Part shown: positions 47,586-57,324 of the stretch, one piece after another | Layout of the letters: every line of letters starts with the position of its first letter | Numbering within the stretch: position 1 is the stretch's first letter | Source of the DNA: Zhengitettix transpicula | Taxonomy: Eukaryota; Arthropoda; Insecta; Orthoptera; Tetrigidae | Length of the DNA: 64,000 nucleotides | NCBI GenBank assembly: GCA_037074705.1 | Contig: CM073590.1 | Location: forward strand, 137,907,600-137,971,599 | Direction: 5' to 3' | Position numbers and translations under genes: made by a program | The notes under the pieces: model-generated | What the model saw: only the letters and a program-made list of their open reading frames with translations | What the model was told of the DNA's origin: nothing | The model's database searches: none

Positions 47586-48532
47586 TGTAATAATTATTTA
47601 TAAGTCGTTAAATAAATAAATGACTAATTATTCACAAACAAAAGATTTATTTTGTAGCAATAATTTAAAAGTTATAAAGTTAAAATATTCAATCCCTCAG
47701 GGTCTTCACTGGGTTTGATAAGGGACAAATCAATAATATTTATAATCTTATCAACAACAAAACACAATTAAAAGAGAAGAAATTTACTCGTCAATTAAAC
47801 TAGAACGAAATTTATTTGTGAAGGAAATTAAAAGTTAAAAGATTGACTCTGATTAACAATTTTAATCAAAAATAGAACGAAATCTGACGGCTATCTTTAA
47901 ATTACGTTTACATAATTAATTGTTTTTTTTATTGTTACTCACGTCTGCCCAGCATTCCAGTATACATTCCCTTTTCGAAACACTATTGCGGGTTTTACTC
48001 TGCTTCTAAACTCACAGATTCTACACCAAATTTTTAAGCCAAAATTTTATATGATGTCGGGAGCTCGGATGATCCTACTTTCGTCATCTATCGGTTGACC
48101 GCTCGCCTTAGGTGAATTCTGCGATTTGTCGATTGGGTAGTCTTTATTGTTCCGGACTTAAACCGAAACGTTTGCTATTTCTGGCCGGCTATGGACACAA
48201 AAACTTCTTTTTCTTAGCAGGTTTCGACGTTATACTTTCATGAATGTTTTACTTTGTCCTGCTAATTGCCAACCCTGTTGAATTCTCCTTCCAAAAACTG
48301 TTATACCTCGACGAGGTATTTCCGTGAACTGTATGTCAATATATCTTCCTGCAAACTGTCCTCTCGCTTCGCAACTTGAGCGCGCATACGCCACTTTGAC
48401 GGACCTACCGACAAAGGAACAGAGCCGGTTTTTATATTGTTGTTCCAATGGCTCTTGCCGCTATAAAGGGTTTCTCAAACATTTTATATTTTTATGTTGA
48501 AACAATTAATGTCCTAATCAATTGGCATTACA
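47586..48532 (-). mobile_element. Solo LTR, ATAT-targeted family, copy E
   Basis: Minus orientation, from TGTAATAATTATTTATAAG to ATTGGCATTACA, with exact ATAT on both sides (47582-47585 and 48533-48536). It contains the rc of the CAGTGAAGACCCTGAGGGA block and the GCGCGCATACGCCA block. It is highly similar to copy D over the central 600 bp. Confidence 0.8.
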
Positions 48533-48764
48533 ATATATTTAAATATAATAATGTTTAATATTGATGTCAGGAATTATTTTTTCGGTCGATACCTTTTACG
48601 TGAATCTATTTAACGATTTTTAAGAATTTGGTTCCTCATACTTAAATCGGGACTTATTTTAGACATGAAATATACAGCTTATTGCTACTATTATGTTTAA
48701 AATTAAAGGATCATTATGATATATACATCCGACTATTAAGAGTAGACTATAAATAACGTATATC

Positions 48765-48990
48765 CTTTTAAAGTCAGAAAAAAAAATTAAATTTAAAATA
48801 TACGTTTCGTTGCTATTTGCTATCAGTCCGGTCGTTCACGTTTAAATGGTTTATTTCGGTTACAGCTGTAAGGGAGTAAATCCTTGACTATCAAAATTTT
48901 TTAAAACTTCATATACCTGAAGAGGTTGCAAATAGTGACGAAACGTATTTTTCAGGTTTTTTTTATGACTTTAAAAGGGTGTAAAATGAT
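48765..48990. ncRNA. Inverted pair of hammerhead-ribozyme-like motifs
   Basis: Right copy (+): CTGAAGA at 48917, a weak GGTTGC/GTGAC stem with AAATA loop, then GAAACGT at 48940. CUGANGA and GAAA are both intact. Left copy (minus): rc of 48803-48827 reads CTGATAGCAAATAGCAACGAAACGT. Both copies carry CCTTTTAAAGTCA on their outer side, so the two halves form an inverted repeat about 75 bp apart. Such ribozymes occur in Penelope terminal repeats, often in inverted arrangement. Cleavage activity cannot be judged. Confidence 0.5.
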
Positions 48991-50436
48991 TAATATTTAA
49001 ATGATTGTACTTCATTTTCTATAATAATTAGTAAAATTTCCGTAAATATATATTAATCGTGTTATTAAGCGAGCCAAGTTTGATTCTTCTTTTCCATGAA
49101 TGCTTTTGTTTAATCCGATATTACTGATACTTATAACTCATTCCTTATAAGTTTATATGTGAAATGCTGAAGTACAGTAACTTTTGTATTGATCCTTTAT
49201 CGCTACTAAGTAGCAGTTTTCGGGAGGTACATAAGCCTGGAGATATATTCAGATGAGAGGACAGCAAGCCAATCGATCCAAGGCGCCACTGACTGGAACT
49301 CGGAGAGTTCAGTTGTCCCATTAACAACAAAGTTGACTTACGATTTCATTATACCATCAGGCACATGTGTTTGAAATTAAACTCTGTATCGTTCCCAAGT
49401 CCGCTCTTCAGAATATCTAAAATCAGTATATTATACGAGGTGCCAGTATGATACTAGTTTATTTCATCTGGTTGAATAAATATATATACTTTTTCTCAAC
49501 AACAAATTTCTTCGGGAAATCTCATGCCATTTTCAGGTCTGATTAAACGCTCCAGATGTGGAATTTTCGTGTAATACAAATCTATAGTTTTACAGCTGGA
49601 CTGTCATCATCTTAACAATTCTGATTGTTCTTATTATTTGAAGGAACATCTCTGAAACTCTCCTAAGAATCTACTGTATTTAAGAATATGCAAGACTGTG
49701 TTTTTCAATAATTTCCTTGCATTAAGCTTCACTTTAACCAATTAAAACATGTTAGAAAAATAATTTTTTACTTACGTGTGGAGTGTGATAATTTATATCG
49801 CTAGATTTGATAAAATTTGCTTAATTCATGAACATTTTTACGATTTCTCTAAACATTCACGAACAAAATTACTCTTTAATTATGGGATGAGGTTGCCGAA
49901 TTACTTAAAGAGTTGTAGAAAATTATTTGAAAAATAGGACAACATAGATTTTTATTATTCTGCTATTAATTCGTTTTCAATTAAGAAAAGTAGCCAAATG
50001 TAAATTAAGTTTGTTATAAAGATTTTTTTTTCATAAAAGCAATACAAACTTTAAAACGTGCACTTGAAATGTAAATATTAAATTTGACGTTTTTCAGAGG
50101 TAAAATTTCATATTGGCTGCAATATTACCATAAAGTTGACATGCTTCTTGAACTCAATGCAGGAACTAAAATTCAAAAATGTTATTTATTAATAATATTT
50201 TCTACGTACAGTTGGTAAGATACACTCGTAAATGCAGCTTAATGAGAAATGCGTCCGTATAAAGTTATGTGAAACATATACAATTGAGTTATTATTAAAC
50301 ATTTCAAGGTTTCATTAATGCAATAAGGCTTTATTTAAAAACTTGTTATACTTACGAATCAGTGTAATATAGCGTACTTGCTGAAACTCAGAGATGAAAA
50401 TAAGGAGACTGTCAATAGCTTTTAGTTTGAGTTGAG
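48991..50436. other. A+T-rich DNA, no gene recognised
   Basis: Nothing recognised. A slightly G+C-richer stretch at 49200-49330 lacks features. Confidence 0.4.
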
Positions 50437-50983
50437 GTACGGATCAGGTTGGAGGAAAATCCAGCGCCGTCTCTTGTTCAGCTTCGAGAGGAAGACTTGT
50501 AGGATAGGAAAATAGGAAAGTAGATAACGTGGAGTTCTTGGTATCGAAGTACCGTCCAGAGACATGAGAAAAATCTGAAAGCACTATGAAGTGAAAGATA
50601 TATTATAATATAGAAAACTAAGTCGGAGCAGTGAGCGCCCAGGAGCAGTTAGAACCCCAAGGACTGCAGTAGCAAGACTAATTCGAAAAGTGCTCCGGAG
50701 ACTGAGAGAATAACCCTCTCTTAAGTGAAGAACCACTTTATAGAAGCCGGGGAACCTATCAAAAGGTCCATATCAGCCTACGTGATCTGTAGTGGGGCCC
50801 TTGAAAACCGGTTATCACAGGATTTCTACAGCTTTTGCGTAGTAACGTAATACCAGTCGAAAACTATTTGCGTTTTGTCTCCACCCGATACTCACACATT
50901 CTCCCAGGGACCGAGTGGATAAAAATTTCACTTTGGTGGGCGGTATAGATCGAAATAATAAAGCAAATTGATAAATCTATACG
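50437..50983 (+). repeat. Unclassified dispersed repeat Q, copy 2
   Basis: The plus-oriented partner of 26440-26930. It begins near CGGATCAGGTTGGAGGAAAA and ends near GATAAATCTATACGAC. It contains about 50 extra bp (50838-50890) absent from copy 1. No poly(A), terminal repeats or coding frame decide the element class. Confidence 0.75.
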
Positions 50984-52216
50984 ACATCAGGAGACAAATG
51001 AAGTTAAAGTCTCAGAAACATCAGTGAAGGGAAAAATTGTTCATGGGCGGCTTGCAGCTCTAACTTTGATACGAGCTTTTCAAGTCTACGGCGCTAGAAT
51101 GTCCAGTTGAGTAGATTATGGAAGTTCAAACATTGTTAGACTTGCGCCGATTCATTACATGAAGTGTAATGAGAGACACCGGGGTTTAATTATTTTCATA
51201 TCTTTCTGTTCAGTCGTTTGTTTCAGAGTTAATAATCATTATGAAAGACGTGTTAGTAACGCGGCAACAACGAGAACCCTTCAGTGGAGCAAATGCAGCA
51301 GCAGACAATAGACGACACCAAACATCGAGAGTTATATATATGATTATACAGTTTTCAATAAAAACTTCGCAGAATTTGAAATGCATGGCATTTTAAATTT
51401 TCTTTCTATGAAAATCCTGAGAGAATGAAATATATTTAAAATGTAAAAGGGACGTTTACATATATATGGATTTTAATTGTGGTCACGTTGCGGAGGACAG
51501 TTGTACTGATATCTGGAAATTTATCTGCTTGTTTGTTGGAGCCTTTATGTCTGGTCAGTCAATACACCTGGTGGTTGGTGCCAGAAGGTGACAAACGGTT
51601 GCTATCGACGTTAATGATCAAAAATATCACTCTAACCCGAGCAAAGTTTAGCCTGAGAAAATAAAATCAAGGACGATACAAGTTGAGTTAATTAAGGATA
51701 GGAAGAAGCAAAATTCCAATTGGTGAAAATCCTGAGAGATTCTTAATTTATAAAACGGAGTTTTGCATCCTGATGTAGGGCCATTATCATTATTCGGAGT
51801 GATTAACTTTCGTGATTAGTATGCTGGAGTTGGATTATAACCATTAGTTCATTTGTGTTTTTTTTCGACGTGATTAGTAGAGGAGCCTGGAAGCTGAGAG
51901 TAGCGGCTGGAAGTTGGAGGAAAACTAACCGTCCGTAAAACCGAAAGTTCTCCACAGTTAGTTTCTTTGTACCATTGGAGAGAATCTGGTTGTGGCGTCA
52001 ATACTGATTCGATTTTACCATTTCTCTGACAAAGATGCCGAGCTGAAGGACAATATGTTGTTAAAGTCTCATTGATAGTTTTTGATTAAAATATTCAAAT
52101 TTGTAAATTTAAATTGCAAATAAATAAAATATTATTTTATAATAGAAGTAATATGTTAACAAAACCCAAATATTACGTATAGACCCTGAAACCTGAAAAA
52201 CATTACGCCATTGTAT
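50984..52216. other. Spacer; possible decayed LTR relative
   Basis: At 52130-52190 an AAACCCA...AGACCCTGAAACC stretch with upstream AATAAATAAAA resembles the 3' block of the solo-LTR family. The upstream 500 bp do not align convincingly with it, so this may be a distant relative. The 61-codon frame at 51479-51664 is not supported. Confidence 0.3.
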
Positions 52217-52771
52217 ATTTTTTACAGTAACAGACTACATGGGGGTAATCCACCTGGTGGAAACTCCAGTATAGGAAGGGATTCAAAAGGGGAGATGCGG
52301 AAAGGTAGAGGAAGGTAGCCAACATTTACCTAGGACCTCCGTGCTACAGTTTAAGGATTCTACCCGGCATTCGCCTAAAAGTGATGCAGTACAAACTCTA
52401 GAAAAACCTGCATCACGGTAGGTCGGGTACATGCCCCACGCCTTTCCGATAGCGGGAGAAGATTTGGGGACGCAGCATTCCCTTCTCCGTACCTCGACCA
52501 GTTTAGGAGGCAGCTGGCCGACTGTTCCAATTTTTTTTGGGGGTGTAGACAGGCTATGTATAATCCACACAGTGGCAACTCCCCTCTTATAGCATAGGAA
52601 AGGGATTTGAAAGGGGGGATGCGGAAGGGTGGAGGAAGGTAGCCAAGGGTAATTAGGGTCCCCGGGCTTTGGTTTAAGGATCCTACCCGGCATTCGCCTA
52701 AAAGAAATGCAGGACAAACCCTAGAAAAACCTGCATCAGGTAGGTCGGGCGCGACTGTTCCAATGGGAACT
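52217..52771 (-). mobile_element. Poly(A) retroposon family PR1, copy 7a, interrupted
   Basis: Sense strand is minus. The poly(A) is a T tract at 52217-52223, and the copy runs to CGACTGTTCCAAT at 52519-52531, where copy 7b is inserted. Only a few bases (GGGAAC, 52765-52770) of the host copy continue after the insertion, so its 5' half is missing. Confidence 0.8.
52532..52751 (-). mobile_element. Poly(A) retroposon PR1, copy 7b, nested in 7a
   Basis: A 220-bp, 5'-truncated copy whose T tract (52532-52538) directly follows CGACTGTTCCAAT. The same 13 bases recur at 52752-52764 just beyond its 5' end. This perfect 13-bp duplication plus poly(A) and 5' truncation is the signature of LINE-type target-primed reverse transcription. 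Confidence 0.92.
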
Positions 52772-53329
52772 TTGTTTGTAATATGTATGGTAACTATAAA
52801 ACACCAGCGAGAAAAATAAATTACCATAAGAACGTTTAGAAGTTTTAAAAGGTCTAAAATATGCCTATAATATTTCCCTTTTCATTGAACACTTACGTTC
52901 AATAAAAATTTTGAGTTAAATTTGATATTAAGAAAAATATACTTTGTCGTGTTGAATTTATCGCTTCTATACTCGTAGTCCACGGTGAGATTATACGAAA
53001 TACGGTGAGGTCGAGACGAGCCTAAGTGAAATAATCACGAGATCTGGTTTTGCTACAGCGGGAGTCTGCGTGAAAAGAAGGATAAGGGATATCTCGTAAG
53101 TCTTTTCAGTATATCTTGCAGGCTGTTGCCGTGGGGATAATCTGCCAAGAACGGCAGCCTTTTTCAACCAGAGCTTTAGAGGGGCGTATAAATCTTTAAA
53201 TCTCATTTTGTTAGCGATCTTACCTTGAGGTTAGAATTCTCATGTCGATTCTGACCATGTAACATTGTTTTAAAGAGATAATTTGGAATTCGCCTTGTAT
53301 AATATTGACTGAAAGTAAAACAAAACCTT

Positions 53330-54150
53330 AAAAATTCGTCAAATTTTATTCATGAAACAACTTTTACATGTCAAAATCATAAAAACTCAGGAGCTTTCGT
53401 TCATTCGAACATAATAATCTGAGTGTTTTACATTAAAAAACAACAGAGTCTCGCTCAACCTCAACAACAGTGCAGAGTCAACACGAACATGCGTCACTCT
53501 CACATTTTCCACGTACACTAGCGCCTCTACAGGTGCAATTTAGTGTCACAATTTTTTTTAGATAAAATTGTTTACAATATATCAATTTTTATTTTATTTA
53601 ATACTATTGAATGTATCAAAGTAGATACTTCCACTAAACCTACATCTCTTTTCTCTTTTAAAGCATCTTTTGGCGAATATATATATACACATTCCAAAAT
53701 CTTCCTTTTGTAGAGATTGGTCTCCATATGTACAATCATAATTTCTTTCCAATCAATTGACTGTTACAAATTTTTCACATCTACATTTGAGCTTATCTGT
53801 AAGGGTCCTTCATACTATTTACACATTTCGCTATTTTGTTATGCGGTTTCTAACAATATCAGTTCCACAAAAACCATTGGCACGTAAAAATCTCACTATT
53901 GAATGATAACATTCAATTATTCTACACTATTATCCTTTTGTTTTATATTATTTAAGTACAACAACATTCTTTATCTTTTCCATCCCTTTCAAACTGCTTG
54001 GATTATCAGGTAATTTATACAATGATTTTTGTTTATTAACATTATTACTTTTATTAATATTTAAATATTTATCCCATACTTTTTCTATTATGCCTCTTGG
54101 ATACAGTTTTTATTAAATAATACAAACATTCTACGTTTTACCATATTCAA
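53330..54150 (-). other. Possible Penelope-type remnant with structured 3' motif
   Basis: On the minus strand 54150-53940 can be read, with frame changes, as YLIKTVSKRGIIEKVWDKYL followed by a Lys/Asn-rich stretch. The spacing of charged and aromatic residues recalls reverse transcriptase of Penelope type but is not diagnostic. About 500 bp further in the sense direction is a hairpin motif (53385-53424), followed by AATAAA in sense (rc near 53345). The classification is tentative. Confidence 0.25.
53385..53424 (-). ncRNA. Nested hairpin ending in GAAAGC, hammerhead-like
   Basis: Minus-strand reading: ACTCAG, an A+T linker, GTTC-GAAT-GAAC (perfect 4-bp stem), GAAAGCTC, CTGAGT. ACTCAG pairs perfectly with CTGAGT. 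The stem followed by GAAA mimics hammerhead stem II, but the CUGAUGA box is replaced by ATTATTAT. Confidence 0.35.
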
Positions 54151-54492
54151 AAATTCTGACGAATTTTTAAGTTTTATTAAATAACTGTATTTACCATACA
54201 ACAAAATAAAACGTTATTTAGAATTATATGTTGTAAAATTTACTACTATTTTATTATTTATGTAGTAATTATTTAACATTAATCGGTTCGGGTTCTTTAA
54301 ATTCATAATTTCAAAACAATAAATTGAATAACACAAAATTTAAAAATATACAAATATTATAATTGTTCTAAATTGAGATGTTAATTATAAACAAAATTGT
54401 AGAAAGTTATAGCTCAGTTTTGTATACATGAAAACACATTTTCATGTGGTTATGTTATTATAAAAGAGCGTTGAATGCTATAAAGACATCCG

Positions 54493-55053
54493 GAGTTGTC
54501 TGCGAGGGTTATTCTCTCGCAGGCAGTACCTGCGAGGGATGTTCTCTCGCAGGCAGAACCTTGTACGAGAGACACGAAGGGGCTACCTATGGGGATGCCT
54601 TTTCCTCTCCGTTTTTGAACCAAGGGTCCCACAAGCCGAGGAACCTCGGCCTGTTCTGAGAGGTGTATGTTCCGGGGTCACAGACCTCGGGAATACGGTA
54701 AGAGTTGTTCGCTATTCTCACTGGAATAGTCGGCCAGCTGCCTCCTAAACTGGTCGAGGCACGGAGAAGGGAATTCTGCGTCCCCACAGAAAACTCCTCT
54801 CCCGCTATCGGAAAGGCGTGGGACAAGTACCCAATACCCGACCTACCTGATGCAGTTTTTTCTAGGGTTTGTCCTGCATTTCTTTAGGCGAATGCCGGGT
54901 ATGATCCTTAAAATATAGCCCGGGGGCCCTAGTTAACCCTTGGCTACCTTCCTCTACCCTTCCGCATCACCCCTTTCAAATCCCTTCCTATGCTGTTAAA
55001 GGGGAGCTGCTCAACATGGATTACTCTCATGTAACCTGTTGCCCTAAAAAAAA
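54493..55053 (+). mobile_element. Poly(A) retroposon family PR1, copy 8, full length
   Basis: The reference copy: 561 bp bounded by a perfect 13-bp target duplication ATAAAGACATCCG (54480-54492 and 55054-55066). The 5' head contains two palindromes, CTGCGAG...CTCGCAG twice (54498-54556). Next come GGGGATGCC, the GCCGAGG-AA-CCTCGGC hairpin, GTCGGCCAGCTGCCTCC, the CGGGGGCCC patch and ATGTAACCTGTTGCCCT with a nine-A tail. No tRNA-like A/B boxes are visible, and frames differ from copy to copy. I interpret it as a SINE-like or LINE-3'-derived non-coding retroposon mobilised in trans. Confidence 0.92.
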
Positions 55054-55066
55054 ATAAAGACATCCG

Positions 55067-56090
55067 AGGAAGAACATATTTGAGGTATAAACTTCAATAC
55101 CTTTGTGGGCACAGCAAGTTTCTGATTTTCAAAAGTATTGTTCGCATGAGTTGTCGTTACGAGGATTTTGAGAAATTGAGGTGTGTATCATTTAGCTATA
55201 ATTTTTATTAAATGGTCCTCCGAAATCAAAATTTATTTCAAGTAAATAAAAATTTGTATCTATTTACTGTGAATGCGTCATGAATTTCGTATTTAACTCT
55301 TCCATGAAGATCCTTGAGGAGGTTTCTTTACAACGACATTATATTATTATCTGAATTATAAAAAAGGAACATTATCAGAATATTTTTAATTTTGGGAATT
55401 TATTTTCTCAAAACTAAAGGATAAAGTGATGAAACTGTATCAGGATTTGCCGAGTAGATCGGAAAAGGGTTATTGATTCAGATAAATTGTAATTCAATAA
55501 TAACATCGACTGTCAGAGTAATACACAGAAAAATTGACAAGACAGCAGTCATAAAACTCGATTATTGTCCTGTTATGAGATCAATGAGGAGTTTTTATTG
55601 ACTTATTGCAACTGGAAACATTTTCAGACTGGTGTGCGTTATGTCCATCACAAATCGTGAGTTATCTTTTCAAAAGATATTTTTTTATTTTCTTGACCCC
55701 ACAGTAGACAATTTTGCAACTTATATCATGTGTTACTACAGTAATCTCAAATCTGACAATATCAACACAGTTAATTTAAGATATAGTAGGAAATTCTCAA
55801 TTTAATGTAATATTCATGAATGGAAAATCCATGATACAAAACAAAGGTGATATTTTCATTTTTGTTCATTTGACACTCATATATTTTATAACTGAGATGA
55901 ACTCTACATATCACAGAATATTTATGATGTAACCGACGCCTATCATATCGAACTGAATTTGAAGTTCAGTTTGGTTTAATTCGTGGCACGTGTGAGTTGT
56001 AAAAGCCTGAACAAAAGAGGAATGAACCACGCTACATATTCGTGAAACAAAAAATTCACATCTATAATATTTACAGCGCTAAAACACACA
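55067..56090. other. A+T-rich DNA, no gene recognised
   Basis: Nothing recognised. Confidence 0.4.
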
Positions 56091-56094
56091 AATC

Positions 56095-56391
56095 ACAGTA
56101 ATTCACATCGCGTGCCTGCGGCGGTTATCTGTGATGAACCGTGGAATGTCAACAAACTCGTAAATCAAACACGGCCGAAATAGCCCCCGCCACAGACTTA
56201 CAATATCCGCCAATCCGCAGTGCTTCCAGCGGATCACTTAAAGGTTTCTGTCGGTATAAAAATATTCATACCGTGTTACGACCGGCACGCTATTGGGGCG
56301 GAGAAATGTGCGGCGGGAGGGGGGGAGGGAGGATTTGGCGGAACGCCAGACCTGGAGGACAAATTCGCAAGGCAAGGCAAGGTTTGGTTCC
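56095..56391 (+). promoter_or_regulatory. G+C/CpG-rich patch, candidate promoter and first exon
   Basis: This 300-bp patch is clearly richer in G+C and CpG than anything nearby. It contains a TATA-like GGTATAAAAATA (about 56253), a GGGGCGG box (56295), a G-rich run (56314-56330) and, at its right edge, TTGGTTCC/GTAAGTAGC, a strong 5' splice donor. An open frame of 84 codons ends at the donor but lacks any known domain. It could be the promoter plus an untranslated first exon of a host gene, or an old G+C-rich repeat. Confidence 0.3.
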
Positions 56392-56850
56392 GTAAGTAGC
56401 AGCTTGAACCTGAATTAGAACCTCAACTCAGCCTTGTTTTATGAGATGTGTCTGCGAGGAGTCCAATTACTTTTATGAACTAATACGGAGGCTACTTTCG
56501 TCGCGGGGCTCCAAATAGACTACCCTCTTTTGTATTCATGAACCATACGACTGGTTTCATTTTTTGTGCAATAATATTGATTTACAAATACATAAAAGAA
56601 ACACCAATTTGACACGTATTTCTTATTTAGTATATACACTGTCTCTATCGCATTTCGGCACGTCCACTATAACTTTCACCAGACATCATTTTTACAGTTT
56701 ATTTTTCACTATTTCGTATTTAATGTATTTTCACAAATTACATGCTCACAGTTATTTTTTTAAAGCTCACCTCCCTGGATTATACAATTTTATAAATAAC
56801 AGAATTTTTTAGCAGGATGATCAGATATTATAATGTTTGATTGATTAATG
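56392..56850. other. Spacer DNA, no gene recognised
   Basis: If the donor at 56392 is real this would be intron. Otherwise nothing is seen; the 82-codon frame at 56564-56812 is unsupported. Confidence 0.35.
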
Positions 56851-57192
56851 TTTTTTTTTCTAGTGTAACAGGTTGCATAAGGGTAATTCACATGGTAGCA
56901 TACGAAGGAGGTTTGAGAAGCGGGCTGCGGAAGGATAGAGGAAAGTAGGCAAAGGTTAAATGGGGCCCCCGGACTGTAGTTTAAGGATCCTACCCGACAT
57001 TTGTCTAAAATTTATGAAGGACAAACCCTAGAAAACCTGCACTATATTGTTTATTCGGGCACTTGATATTTGCCCCACGCCTTTCCGATGACCGGAGAGG
57101 GGTTTGCTGTGGGATCGGAGCATTCCCTTCTTCGGCATCTCCTTCTCTTAAAAATGGTTTGGCATGCGAGAGCTAACAACAGCTCTCACAGG
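56851..57192 (-). mobile_element. Poly(A) retroposon family PR1, copy 9
   Basis: Sense strand is minus. A T tract at 56851-56859 is followed by the diverged 3' end (GTGTAACAGGTTGCATAAGG). The central part from GGCATCTCC to the palindromic head is deleted, so only a relic of the head (GCGAGAGCT...AGCTCTCAC, 57164-57189) remains. Confidence 0.75.
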
Positions 57193-57260
57193 ATATTGTT
57201 ACTTATTTTTATTAATATTTGTATATAAGATGATAAGTATAACTAAATTTTTAATTTAAT

Positions 57261-57324
57261 TTACTTAAAACTTTAACAGTTTTGTGCATTATTTACTTAA
57301 AACTTTAACAGTTTTGTGCATTAT
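57261..57324. repeat. 32-bp direct duplication
   Basis: TTACTTAAAACTTTAACAGT followed by TTTGTGCATTAT occurs twice, head to tail, starting at 57261 and 57293. The copies are essentially identical, so the duplication is recent. Confidence 0.95.

Noticed and set aside
52283..52827. Overlapping 144- and 150-codon minus-strand frames
   Set aside because: They are translations through the nested PR1 copies. Other copies have stops and indels in the same frames, so there is no sign of a maintained protein.
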